Source of the DNA: Streptomyces resistomycificus
Lineage (GTDB): Bacteria > Actinomycetota > Actinomycetes > Streptomycetales > Streptomycetaceae
NCBI RefSeq assembly: GCF_001514265.1
Contig: NZ_KQ949002.1
Span: 62,001-126,000 of the forward strand
DNA: 64,000 bases
Direction of reading: 5' to 3'
The notes beneath the pieces were generated by a model. It searched no databases. It was not told the DNA's origin and saw nothing but the letters and a program-made list of their open reading frames with translations. Below, in pieces: positions 15,861-23,520 of the stretch. Both the position numbers and the translations under genes were made by a program. Numbering within the stretch: the stretch's first letter is position 1; the number at the start of each line of letters is the position of its first letter.

Positions 15861-16751
15861 TCACGCGTACTGCAGGCGCACCGTCGATCCGGTGCCGGCG
15901 TCACGGATGTCGACGTACGCGCACACCTGGCGGGCGAACCACAGCCCCTGGGCGGGTTCGAGCTCGCCGGTGGGTGGTGGCACGAAGCCCACGAGAGGGT
16001 CGTCGACGCGGCGGGCGGTGCGCAGTTCGCAGACGCAGGACGGGGCCTCGCCCCACAGCAGGGTGGCGGTGACCGGGCCGAGGGTGGCCGCCGCCGCGGT
16101 GACCGACTCGGCGAACAGCTCGGCGTCGGCGACGGCCAGCCCCCGCGCCCGGGCCCGCTGCCGTACCGGCTCGGCGTCCGGCCGCGCCAGGAGCTCCGCG
16201 CCGGGCGGGGGCGGTGGCAGGGGTACGGCGTCCAGCTCGGCCGCGATGCGTGCGGGGTCCTCGTAGACGCCGGTGCCGGGGTGGGTGCGGCGGACCGCGT
16301 CGACGACGGCGGAGCCGGCGGTACGGGTGTCGTAGGCGCACAGCGCGGTGGTGGTGAACGGGGCGAAGAGCAGGTTGGCGAGGGCCTCGTAGCGGATCCA
16401 CTCGGCGGTCTCGCGTGGGGAGCGGCCGGCGCGGCCGTTCCACACGGGCTCCATGAGGAGGTGGACGCGACCGCCGGGGCCGGCGTGCGCTTCGAGATAG
16501 CCGGCGCCCTGTGCCACCGCGTTGGCTGCGGATCCGGTGTACCAGTCGGTGTGCGGGATGAGGCCGACGTGCTTGGCGTCGTCGCCGAGGGCGTCGTGCA
16601 GGAGGTCCAGCTTGTCCGGGGCGACGATGGCCACGGGCGGGGGTTCGCCCGGTGCGGTCAGGCCCTCGGCGAGGAAGGGGAGGGCGGCGGCGAGGAAGTC
16701 GTCGTCGGCGCCGAAGGCTGCCATGCGGTGGTCGAAGGCGGTGTGGGGCAT
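15861..16751 (-). CDS. MEDS sensory domain fused to a HATPase-like domain
   Basis: A 296-residue protein from ATG 16751 with CAGGGACC upstream. Residues 1-~170 match the MEDS (DcmR sensory) domain: FDHRMAAFGADDDFLAAALPFLAEGL, VAIVAPDKLDLLHDAL, LIPHTDWYTG and LLMEPVWNGR. Residues ~185-296 resemble a degenerate anti-sigma HATPase (RARARGLAVADAELFAESVTAAA...VGFVPPPTGELEPAQGLWFARQVCAYVDIRDAGTGSTVRL). Streptomyces uses MEDS-HATPase pairs in sigma-B-like regulons. The open frame also continues upstream through the tandem repeats at 17016-17220, but the start chosen here has the ribosome binding site. Confidence 0.8.
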   Translation of the reverse strand: MPHTAFDHRMAAFGADDDFLAAALPFLAEGLTAPGEPPPVAIVAPDKLDLLHDALGDDAKHVGLIPHTDWYTGSAANAVAQGAGYLEAHAGPGGRVHLLMEPVWNGRAGRSPRETAEWIRYEALANLLFAPFTTTALCAYDTRTAGSAVVDAVRRTHPGTGVYEDPARIAAELDAVPLPPPPPGAELLARPDAEPVRQRARARGLAVADAELFAESVTAAAATLGPVTATLLWGEAPSCVCELRTARRVDDPLVGFVPPPTGELEPAQGLWFARQVCAYVDIRDAGTGSTVRLQYA

Positions 16752-16844
16752 GGGGGTCCCTGATGGTCGGTGGGTTGGGGGGCGGGGCGGTATGGCCAGG
16801 GGGTCGGTGGGTCGGTGGGGACGGCGGCTCGGTGGCGCCAGTAG

Positions 16845-16912
16845 GTCGTTGGGGCCAGTAGGTCGCTGGGGCCAATGGGTCGCTGGGGCCAGTAGGTCGC
16901 TGGGGCTAGTAG
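16845..16912. repeat. Four 17-bp tandem repeats
   Basis: Four adjacent 17-bp units begin at 16845, 16862, 16879 and 16896, with consensus GTCGCTGGGGCCAGTAG and only one to three differences between units. They lie ahead of the MEDS gene, in a 545-bp stretch (16752-17296) without a supported gene. Confidence 0.9.
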
Positions 16913-17015
16913 GTCGGCAGTGGCAAGTGGGGCGGCGGTCGGTGGGGGTGTCTGCGGCCGGGTGGGGGAACGGCGTCGACGGAGCGGAGCGGGGCCGGCT
17001 CCGGGGCGGGTTCCG

Positions 17016-17220
17016 GTGGCCGGGGCGCGGTGGCCCGTAGCCGGGGCGCACTGACCCGTGGCCGGGGCGCAGTGGCCCGTAGCCGGGGCGCACTGACCCG
17101 TAGCCGGGGCGCAGTGGCCCGTAGCCGGGGCGCACTGACCCGTAGCCGGGGCGCAGTGGCCCGTAGCCGGGGCGCACTGACCCGTAGCCGGGGCGCGGTG
17201 GCCCGTAGCCGGTGTGCGGT
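17016..17220. repeat. 21-bp tandem array with 42-bp higher-order period
   Basis: Units of 21 bp start near 17016 and then at 17037, 17058, 17079, 17100, 17121, 17142, 17163, 17184 and, degenerate, 17205. They share GTAGCCGGGGCGCA and alternate between the endings CTGACCC and GTGGCCC, giving a 42-bp higher-order repeat. On the minus strand, in frame with the MEDS gene, the array would encode GYGPLRP/GYGSVRP heptads. Because 21 is a multiple of three and about twice the helical pitch, both a coding and a DNA-topology role are conceivable. No spacers exist, so it is not CRISPR. Confidence 0.92.
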
Positions 17221-17296
17221 GCCCGGTGCCGGTCCAGGGCTGCGGCTTCGGCCCACGGCCGGCGCCTCGGTCTCGGCTCCCGCTTCGGCGTGGCGG

Positions 17297-19783
17297 TCAG
17301 CGTTGGGCCGTTACCCAGGCGGCGATCTGGCTGCGGTTGTTGAGGCCGAGTTTGCTGAGGATGCGTTCCACATGGCCTTCGGCGGTTCGGCGGGCGATCA
17401 CCAGGCGGTCGGCGATCTGCTGGTTGGCGAGGCCTTCGGCGACCAGTTCGGCGACCTGGGCCTCTCGGCGGGTGAGGCGGATCTCTGCCGGGTCCGGCAA
17501 CAAGGGGGTGACGGGCGGACGTTCGGGGAGGCCGGGTTCCTGGAGGGCGCAGCCGACGATCTCGGCGAGGGCGAGCCCGGCGCCGCGGTCGTAGGCATGG
17601 ACGAAGGCGGGCCGGCCGATCGCCTCCAGGGCGCGCTGTTCGCTGTCCCGGCGGGTGGTGCACAGGGCCTGCGAGCCCCAGCGGTTGCGGTCGACGGCGG
17701 CCCAGACCCGGTCGGCGCCGCCGAGCAGGACGGCCGCGCGTTCGTGGGCGCCGACGTGGGAGGCGATAAGCGCTGCCAGGTCGAGGGTGAGAGCGATGCC
17801 GGTGACGTCGTGGACGGCGAGTTTGAGGCGGAGGGCCTCGCGGGCGTGCCGTTCGGCGCACGGCCAGTCCTGCTTCACGGTGTGGGCGAGGGCGAGCATC
17901 CGCAGGACGTAGGAGCGCACCCACTGCTCGCCGTGCTCCTCGCAGAGCCGCAGGGCCTTCTCGCACACCTCTACGGCACGGTCGGCCCGGCCCAGGAAGC
18001 CGAGGGCGCAGGCCAGTTCGACCTGGTCGAGGCCGACCAGGCTGAGGTGCTGACCGGGGACGCGGCCCCGGGAGACGCAGGCCTCGAAGTGGGCCAGCGC
18101 GGCGGGCAGGTCGTCGGCGAAGAGCCGGATGACACCGATGACGTAGTCCGCGTGGGCGGCCTCGGCAGCGTCACCGAGACGCTGGGCCAACGCCCGGGCG
18201 TCCTCGGCCATCCGGCGCCCCCGGGTGAGGTCCTCGGGGCAGCCGGCGAGCAGCCCGGCGCTCCACAGGCCGCGGGCCCGCTCACGGGTCGGCTCGGGGT
18301 TGGCGTCGAGGGCGCGGTCGAGCCAGTAACGCCCCTCGCGGGGCGCTCCGCAGGCGTGCCAGTAGAACCAGAGGGTCCCCGCGAGCCGAAGCCCGGCAAG
18401 ACGGTCCTCCGGCGCCGAGGCCCCCTGACCGGACTCACCGGACCCGCCGGACTCACCGCCCGGCCCGAGCGGCCCCACGGAGGGCGCCACGGACAGCGCG
18501 AGCGTATCCGCACCCTTCACGCCCCCGCCCCCGCCCTCGCCCCCGCCTCCGCCTCCGCCCCCACTCCCCTCCGCAAGGCTGAAGTCCAGTGCCGCTCGCA
18601 GGTTGTCCTGGTCCGCCCGCAGGCGGGCGACGATCTCGCGTTGGCCCGGGCCGAACCACGCTTGTTCGCAGGCGGTGGCGAGGGTCTGCATGCGGTCGCG
18701 GTGGCGGCGGCGGGTGGCGGGTTCCTCGCCCGGGGTCTGTCTCAGGGTGTCCAGGCCGTAGTGGCGGAGGGTCTCCAGGAGGCGGAAGCGGACGCCGTCG
18801 GGACCGGGATCGCGGCACAGGACGGACTTGTCGACCAGGCCGGCGACGGCTTCGAGGACGTCGTACGAGCGGATGCGACGGCCGTCGGCGCAGACCGCCT
18901 CGGCCGTCTCCAGGTCGAAGCCGCCGGCGCAGACCGACAGCCGGGCCCACACCAGCCGCTCCCGCTCGGTGCACAGTTCGTGGCTCCAGTCGACGGCGGC
19001 GCGCAGCGTCTGGTGGCGGGGCAGGGCGGCGGGGCTGCCGGTGGCGAGGAGGCGGTAGCGGTCGTCGAGGCGTTCCAGGAGCTGCTCCACGCCGAGGACC
19101 CGCATCCGGACGGCGGCGAGTTCGATGGCGAGCGGCAGGCCGTCCAGGTGGCGGCACAGACGGGCCACGGCGGCCCGGTTGCCGGCGGTGAGACGGAAGC
19201 CGGGGGCGACGGCGGCGGCCCGGTCCGCGAAGAGGGCGAGGGACGGGTAGCCGTAGGCGGCGGAGAGGTCGCCGTCGGGGTCTGGGACGGGCAGTGGCCG
19301 TACGTCCAGGAGGTGTTCCTCGGTGAGGCCGAGGCGGTGGCGGCTGGTGGCGAGGACGCGGACGCCGGTGGTGCCGTGCAGCAGGGCGGCGGTGAGCCCG
19401 GCGCAGGCGGGCAGCAGATGCTCGCAGTTGTCGACGACGAGCAGCAGGCGCCGGTCCCGTACGTGTTCGACGAGGGCGTCCAGTGGTGGCCGGTCGGAGT
19501 GGTCGTGCAGGCCGAGGGCGTCGGCGGCGGCGAGGGGAACGAGCGCCGGGTCGTCGAGGCCCGCCAGGTGCACGAACCGTACGCCGTCCGGGAAGGCGCG
19601 TTCGACGCGGGCCGCGATGCGCGCGGCGAGCCGGGTCTTGCCGACACCGCCGGGCCCGGTGAGGGTGACCAGGCGTGCCCGGGCCAACAGCTCGCGGCCG
19701 TCGGCCTGTTCGCGGCGCCGGTCGACGAAGCTGGTCGTCTCGACCGGCAGGTGACAGTCCCGTCGTGGCGCTGATCCGCCCAT
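17297..19783 (-). CDS. ATPase-LuxR transcriptional regulator (large, TPR-containing)
   Basis: An 828-residue protein from ATG 19783. The P-loop is LTGPGGVGKTRLAARIAARV at residues ~38-57, with Walker B-like LLLVVDNCEHLL, the signature of the AfsR/LuxR-type NB-ARC-like ATPases. Residues ~395-455 hold a low-complexity Gly/Ser/Pro insertion. Residues ~460-730 are helical TPR-like repeats. Residues ~765-825 form a LuxR HTH (LTRREAQVAELVAEGLANQQIADRLVIARRTAEGHVERILSKLGL). It is a predicted signal-integrating activator, with target unknown. The 305 bp to the divergent carboxypeptidase (19784-20088) contain no clear operator. Confidence 0.87.
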   Translation of the reverse strand: MGGSAPRRDCHLPVETTSFVDRRREQADGRELLARARLVTLTGPGGVGKTRLAARIAARVERAFPDGVRFVHLAGLDDPALVPLAAADALGLHDHSDRPPLDALVEHVRDRRLLLVVDNCEHLLPACAGLTAALLHGTTGVRVLATSRHRLGLTEEHLLDVRPLPVPDPDGDLSAAYGYPSLALFADRAAAVAPGFRLTAGNRAAVARLCRHLDGLPLAIELAAVRMRVLGVEQLLERLDDRYRLLATGSPAALPRHQTLRAAVDWSHELCTERERLVWARLSVCAGGFDLETAEAVCADGRRIRSYDVLEAVAGLVDKSVLCRDPGPDGVRFRLLETLRHYGLDTLRQTPGEEPATRRRHRDRMQTLATACEQAWFGPGQREIVARLRADQDNLRAALDFSLAEGSGGGGGGGGEGGGGGVKGADTLALSVAPSVGPLGPGGESGGSGESGQGASAPEDRLAGLRLAGTLWFYWHACGAPREGRYWLDRALDANPEPTRERARGLWSAGLLAGCPEDLTRGRRMAEDARALAQRLGDAAEAAHADYVIGVIRLFADDLPAALAHFEACVSRGRVPGQHLSLVGLDQVELACALGFLGRADRAVEVCEKALRLCEEHGEQWVRSYVLRMLALAHTVKQDWPCAERHAREALRLKLAVHDVTGIALTLDLAALIASHVGAHERAAVLLGGADRVWAAVDRNRWGSQALCTTRRDSEQRALEAIGRPAFVHAYDRGAGLALAEIVGCALQEPGLPERPPVTPLLPDPAEIRLTRREAQVAELVAEGLANQQIADRLVIARRTAEGHVERILSKLGLNNRSQIAAWVTAQR

Positions 19784-20088
19784 GATCAGCCAGTCCTCTG
19801 GGGGTGTGTGGGTGACTCACCTTGTCCCCGGATCCGGCATATATGCACGCGCCCGTCACACCCACGAGTGCACTTCGCGCGCGACCGCACCAGCGGGTAC
19901 CGACGCGCGTACACTGCGCGGCCTTTCAGAGGGACAGTTCACGCCACCACGCCTCCGCCGGTCTTGACCTGCTCATGCCATGCGCAGACGATGAGCGGCA
20001 CAGCCGCACTTGTTCGTCGCTGAACCACCCCCCGCTCCACTCCCCGCCTCCGGAGATCCCGGAAGCCCTGGAGAACCTAGGAGACTTC

Positions 20089-21429
20089 ATGCGACTTCGC
20101 ATTCGCGCCTCGGGCGCCCGAGGCGGCAGACGGTACGCCGCGCTCGCCGCCCTGCTCGCCGTCGCCCTCGCGGCCCCGCTCTCCGCGAACGCCGACAGCG
20201 GCGCGAAACCGGCCGCGTCGGCGGACGACATCCGCCAGTACGAGGTGCACATGCACTCGGACTCCAAGTCCCGTACGGCACTTCAGCAGTCCGGCGTGAG
20301 CGTGGACGACGCCGACGACCACTCGGTCTTCATCTCCGGTCGCGCGGACCAGGTCAAGAAGCTGAAGAAGCTCGGCTACGACGTCACACCGCTCGGCGCG
20401 GTGCCGGACCGGTCGAACGGCGAGGGGGACGTACGGCTCCTCGACTTCCCGTCGGCGGACTCGCGGTACCACAACTACGCCGAGATGAACGCGGAGATCG
20501 ACACCCGCCTGTCGGCGTACCCGAACATCATGAGCAAGCGCGTGATCGGGAAGTCGTACCAGGGACGGGACATCGTCGCGATCAAGATCAGCGACAACGT
20601 CGCGAGCGACGAGTCCGAGCCCGAGGTGCTGTTCACGCACCACCAGCACGCCCGTGAGCACCTCACCGTCGAGATGGCGCTCTACCTGTTGCGCGAACTC
20701 GGCGCCGGCTACGGCTCCGACTCGCGTGTCACCAGCATGGTGAACAACCGCGAGATCTGGATCGTGCCGGACCTCAACCCGGACGGCGGCGAGTACGACA
20801 TCGCGACCGGGTCCTACCGTTCGTGGCGCAAGAACCGGCAGCCCAACAGCGGTTCCTCGTACGTCGGTACGGACATGAACCGGAACTGGAACTACCGGTG
20901 GGGCTGCTGCGGCGGGTCGTCCGGGTCGACGTCCTCCGAGACCTACCGGGGTTCGGCTCCCGAGTCGGCGCCCGAGGTCAAGGTCGTCGCGGACTTCGTG
21001 CGCAGCCGGGTGGTCGGCGGCGTGCAGCAGATCAAGGCGGGCGTCGACTTCCACACGTACAGCGAGCTGGTGCTGTGGCCGTTCGGGTACACCACCGCCA
21101 ACACCACGACCGGGATGACGGCGGACGACCGCAACGCGTTCGCGGCCGTCGGACAGAAGATGGCGGCCAGCAACGGCTACACGCCGGAGCAGTCCAGCGA
21201 CCTGTACATCACCGACGGGTCGATCGACGACTGGCTGTGGGGCAACCAGAAGATCTTCGGGTACACCTTCGAGATGTATCCCTCGTCCTCCGCGGGCGGA
21301 GGGTTCTACCCGCCCGACGAGGTGATCGAGCGGGAGACGTCCCGGAACCGGGACGCGGTGTTGCAGCTCCTGGAGAACGCGGACTGCATGTACCGGTCCA
21401 TCGGCAAGGAGGCCCAGTACTGCGGCTAG
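20089..21429 (+). CDS. Secreted M14 zinc carboxypeptidase
   Basis: A 446-residue preproprotein from ATG 20089 with CTAGGAG 6-10 nt upstream. A signal peptide (ALAALLAVALAAPLSANA) ends near residue 38, followed by a ~75-residue propeptide. The M14 domain shows the zinc ligands in THHQHAREHLTVEM (HxxE, ~184-190) and DFHTYSELVLWPFGY (~321), substrate-binding MNRNWNYRWGCCGGSSG, and the catalytic Glu in GYTFEMYPSS (~394). It resembles carboxypeptidase T, with broad C-terminal exopeptidase specificity. Length and order match Streptomyces extracellular zinc carboxypeptidases. It is monocistronic and followed by a strong hairpin. Confidence 0.92.
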   Translation: MRLRIRASGARGGRRYAALAALLAVALAAPLSANADSGAKPAASADDIRQYEVHMHSDSKSRTALQQSGVSVDDADDHSVFISGRADQVKKLKKLGYDVTPLGAVPDRSNGEGDVRLLDFPSADSRYHNYAEMNAEIDTRLSAYPNIMSKRVIGKSYQGRDIVAIKISDNVASDESEPEVLFTHHQHAREHLTVEMALYLLRELGAGYGSDSRVTSMVNNREIWIVPDLNPDGGEYDIATGSYRSWRKNRQPNSGSSYVGTDMNRNWNYRWGCCGGSSGSTSSETYRGSAPESAPEVKVVADFVRSRVVGGVQQIKAGVDFHTYSELVLWPFGYTTANTTTGMTADDRNAFAAVGQKMAASNGYTPEQSSDLYITDGSIDDWLWGNQKIFGYTFEMYPSSSAGGGFYPPDEVIERETSRNRDAVLQLLENADCMYRSIGKEAQYCG

Positions 21430-21451
21430 CGGTCGTCGAGCCGCGGGTCGT

Positions 21452-21492
21452 GGGGAGCCGTGGGGCCGGCGCGGCCGGTCCCACGGCTCCCC
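21452..21492. terminator. Bidirectional terminator hairpin
   Basis: GGGGAGCCGTGGG at 21452-21464 pairs perfectly with CCCACGGCTCCCC at 21480-21492. The 15-nt loop can itself fold (CCGGC/GCCGG). It lies between the convergent carboxypeptidase gene and the gene ending at 21499. Confidence 0.85.
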
Positions 21493-21498
21493 GCGTCC

Positions 21499-22083
21499 CT
21501 ACGCGGCGTCGTCCTCGGCGGCCTTGTCGCCCTCTTCGCCCTCTTCGAAGTAGGCGTCCAGGACCGCGTCCAGCTGCTCGTCCCACTCCGTGAACTTCGC
21601 CCTGGACGCCGCCTCGATCTCGATCGGGTACCAGCGGCGGTCGGGAGTGTGCACCGTGATGGTGAACCTCTTGCCGAACCGCGGGGACTCGGTCTCGACC
21701 GCGCCGATCTCGTCCCAGCGGAACTCGCACTGCTGGTCGTCGAGGGCGAGTCGTACGCCCTTGTGGTCGGCGACGATCCGGGCCCGGCGGTCGGAGGCCT
21801 CGAAGACGGGGCCGTCGGGAGCCTCCTCGTCGTCGGCCTCGTCGGCGCCTTCGGGTCCGCCGGGCTGCGCGGAGGAGGGCTCGCCGGACGTCTCGGCCTC
21901 GCCCGACGCCGTGTGCTCGGCGTCGTCGGCCTCCTCGACCCGTTCGTCCTGCTCCGCCTTGGCGTCCTCAGGCCCGTCGTCCGCCTTCGCGCCGGACCCG
22001 GGTGACGTGAGCCCGGGGATGAATGCCGGGTCGAATCCGGCGCCTTCCAGGGGCTGGCTGCTCGAACCTATGCGCTGCTCCAC
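21499..22083 (-). CDS. Acidic protein with a C-terminal PH-like domain
   Basis: A 194-residue protein. GTG 22083 fits a leaderless start: CATACT lies at 22096-22091 on this strand, exactly 7 nt ahead, and there is no ribosome binding site. The frame is open further upstream, so a longer form cannot be excluded. Residues ~25-95 are Glu/Asp/Ala-rich and probably disordered. Residues ~98-180 form an alpha/beta domain (RARIVADHKGVRLALDDQQCEFRWDEIGAVETE...RFTITVHTPDRRWYPIEIEA) similar in pattern to the protein at 11300. The tail is acidic (FEEGEEGDKAAEDDAA). Function unknown. Confidence 0.72.
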   Translation of the reverse strand: MEQRIGSSSQPLEGAGFDPAFIPGLTSPGSGAKADDGPEDAKAEQDERVEEADDAEHTASGEAETSGEPSSAQPGGPEGADEADDEEAPDGPVFEASDRRARIVADHKGVRLALDDQQCEFRWDEIGAVETESPRFGKRFTITVHTPDRRWYPIEIEAASRAKFTEWDEQLDAVLDAYFEEGEEGDKAAEDDAA

Positions 22084-22090
22084 AGCGGGC

Positions 22091-22096
22091 AGTATG
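22091..22096 (-). promoter_or_regulatory. -10 box for a leaderless start
   Basis: CATACT on the minus strand lies 7 nt before GTG 22083. This places the transcript start at the initiation codon, a frequent arrangement in this window. The -35 element is not clear. Confidence 0.5.
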
Positions 22097-22250
22097 GTCG
22101 AAGATCCTGTGTCGGGCACAGTCGGCCCCAACTTCGTTATCAGACGCCTACACGGCGTCTGCCCCGTGCCTGCCGTGCGCCCGCCCCGTGCCTGCGGGAA
22201 CAGGCCGGATACCGCCACCGCGAACCCCGCCACTGATGCGGGTCGAGGGT

Positions 22251-22285
22251 GATCCCCCCGGGAGGCACAGCCGGGCAGGGGGATC
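22251..22285 (-). terminator. Hairpin downstream of the ridA gene
   Basis: GATCCCCC at 22251-22258 pairs with GGGGGATC at 22278-22285, and the interior carries further GC complementarity. It lies about 65 nt past the ridA stop and would end the kinase-iclR-ridA transcript. Confidence 0.6.
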
Positions 22286-22348
22286 GCGGCGCGGTGCCCC
22301 GGAGGAAACCGTGCCGTTCACGGCGTGCGGGAAAGGCGAGAGGCGGCG

Positions 22349-22759
22349 TCAGCCGAGTACGGCGAGCGCGTCGATCTCGACGAGGAGCCCGGCGGGCAGG
22401 CCGACGTAGACCGTCGTGCGGGCGGCCGGGGGCGCGTTGAGGGCCTGCTCCTCGAAGTAGGCGTCGTACACGGCGTTCATCTCGGCGAAGTGGTCCACGT
22501 CGGTGAGGTAGACGCGGATCATCATCACGTCGTCCCAGCTCGCGCCGCCCTCCTCCAGGATCGCCTTGACGTTGGCGAGGGTCTGGAGGGTCTGCTCGCG
22601 CAGGGTGGGTCCGGCGGGCGTGGGCGGCCGGCCCTCCTCGGCGGGCAGGAAGCCGACCTGGCCGGCGACCTGGAGGATGTTGCCCTTGCGCACGCCGTGC
22701 GAGAACCTCGCGGGCGGGGTGGTGTGGGTCTTCGGGGTGAGCGCGGTCTTCTCTGTCAT
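22349..22759 (-). CDS. RidA family enamine/imine deaminase
   Basis: A 136-residue protein of the YjgF/YER057c/UK114 family. Visible features are GNILQVAGQVGFLP near the start, EQTLQTLANVKAILEEGGASWDDVMMIRVYLTDVDHFAEMNAVYDAYF in the middle, and PARTTVYVGLP-type APPAARTTVYVGLPAGLLVEIDALA, whose Arg binds the 2-imino acid carboxylate. The ATG overlaps the IclR stop (ATGA, 22756-22759), so they are coupled. RidA proteins hydrolyse 2-aminoacrylate and related enamines released by PLP-dependent dehydratases. A D-amino-acid deaminase is encoded in the divergent operon, which explains its presence here. Confidence 0.9.
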   Translation of the reverse strand: MTEKTALTPKTHTTPPARFSHGVRKGNILQVAGQVGFLPAEEGRPPTPAGPTLREQTLQTLANVKAILEEGGASWDDVMMIRVYLTDVDHFAEMNAVYDAYFEEQALNAPPAARTTVYVGLPAGLLVEIDALAVLG

Positions 22760-23520
22760 GAGGTGGCTTCCTTGACGGGTGTCTTGCCGGAGTACTCACC
22801 GCTGATCGCGTCCGCGGTACGGCGGACCAGCGGCAGCAGGGTGAGGAGTTCCTCGGCGGTGACGACGACGTTCGGCGCGGACACCGACATCGCGGCGACG
22901 ACCCGGCCGTCGGCACCGCGGACGGGCGCGGCGACGCAGTTGATGGACTCCTCGTGGCCACCGAGGTCGGTGGCCCAGCCCTGTTCGCGCACCTTGTCCA
23001 GCTCCCGCAGGAACGCGGGGCCGTTGGGCGTCGAACGGGCCGTGTACATGGGGTAGTCGAGCTTGTCGGCGAGGGCCCGGCGCTCGGGTTCGGGCAGGTC
23101 GGCCAGGAGGAGCTTGGCGACGGCCGCGACGGTGATGGCGACGGGCTTGCCGATGCGCGAGTACATCCGCACCGGGTAGCGGCTCTCCACCTTGTCGATG
23201 TAGAGGACCTCGTCGTCCTCGAGGACGGCGAGGTGGACGGTGTGTCCGCACTGCTCGTTGAGGCGTACGAGGTGGGGGTGGCCGATCTCGCGGATGTCGA
23301 GGTTCTCCATCGCCTCCTGGGCCAGCGCGATGAGCCGGGCGCCGAGGCGGTAGCGCTGGTCGGACTGGCGGTAGACCATGCCGTGTTCGTGGAGTGTCCG
23401 CAACAGGCGCAGGGCCGTGGACTTGTGGACGCCCAGGCGCTCGGCGACCTGCCCGAGGTCGGCGGGGCCCTCGGCGAGCAGCGGCAGGATGCTCAGCGCG
23501 CGGTCGACGGTCTGGCTCAT
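22756..23520 (-). CDS. IclR family transcriptional regulator
   Basis: A 254-residue protein from ATG 23520. The N-terminal winged HTH (~1-65) reads VDRALSILPLLAEGPADLGQVAERLGVHKSTALRLLRTL. The C-terminal effector domain (~80-245) shows CGHTVHLAVLEDDEVLYIDKV, GKPVAITVAAVAKLLLA and ESINCVAAPVRGADGRVVAAMSVSAP. It overlaps both the kinase gene upstream and ridA downstream by ATGA, in a three-gene coupled operon. It probably binds the palindromes at 24750-24775 in the divergent promoter region and responds to a metabolite of the pathway. Confidence 0.92.
   Translation of the reverse strand: MSQTVDRALSILPLLAEGPADLGQVAERLGVHKSTALRLLRTLHEHGMVYRQSDQRYRLGARLIALAQEAMENLDIREIGHPHLVRLNEQCGHTVHLAVLEDDEVLYIDKVESRYPVRMYSRIGKPVAITVAAVAKLLLADLPEPERRALADKLDYPMYTARSTPNGPAFLRELDKVREQGWATDLGGHEESINCVAAPVRGADGRVVAAMSVSAPNVVVTAEELLTLLPLVRRTADAISGEYSGKTPVKEATS

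Noticed and set aside
17016..17220. Tandem array considered as CRISPR
   Set aside because: Units of 21 bp are contiguous without unique spacers, and no cas genes lie nearby.
15861..17966. Minus-strand frame open from the MEDS gene through the tandem repeats into the LuxR gene
   Set aside because: The part beyond 16751 overlaps the regulator in another frame and has repeat-derived heptads only; the MEDS start at 16751 has a ribosome binding site. A coded heptad extension remains possible and is listed as a finding.
17030..19774. A 914-codon plus-strand open frame opposite the LuxR-type regulator
   Set aside because: The minus-strand frame has P-loop and HTH motifs; the plus-strand frame is low-complexity Gly/Asp/Val and starts inside the tandem repeats.
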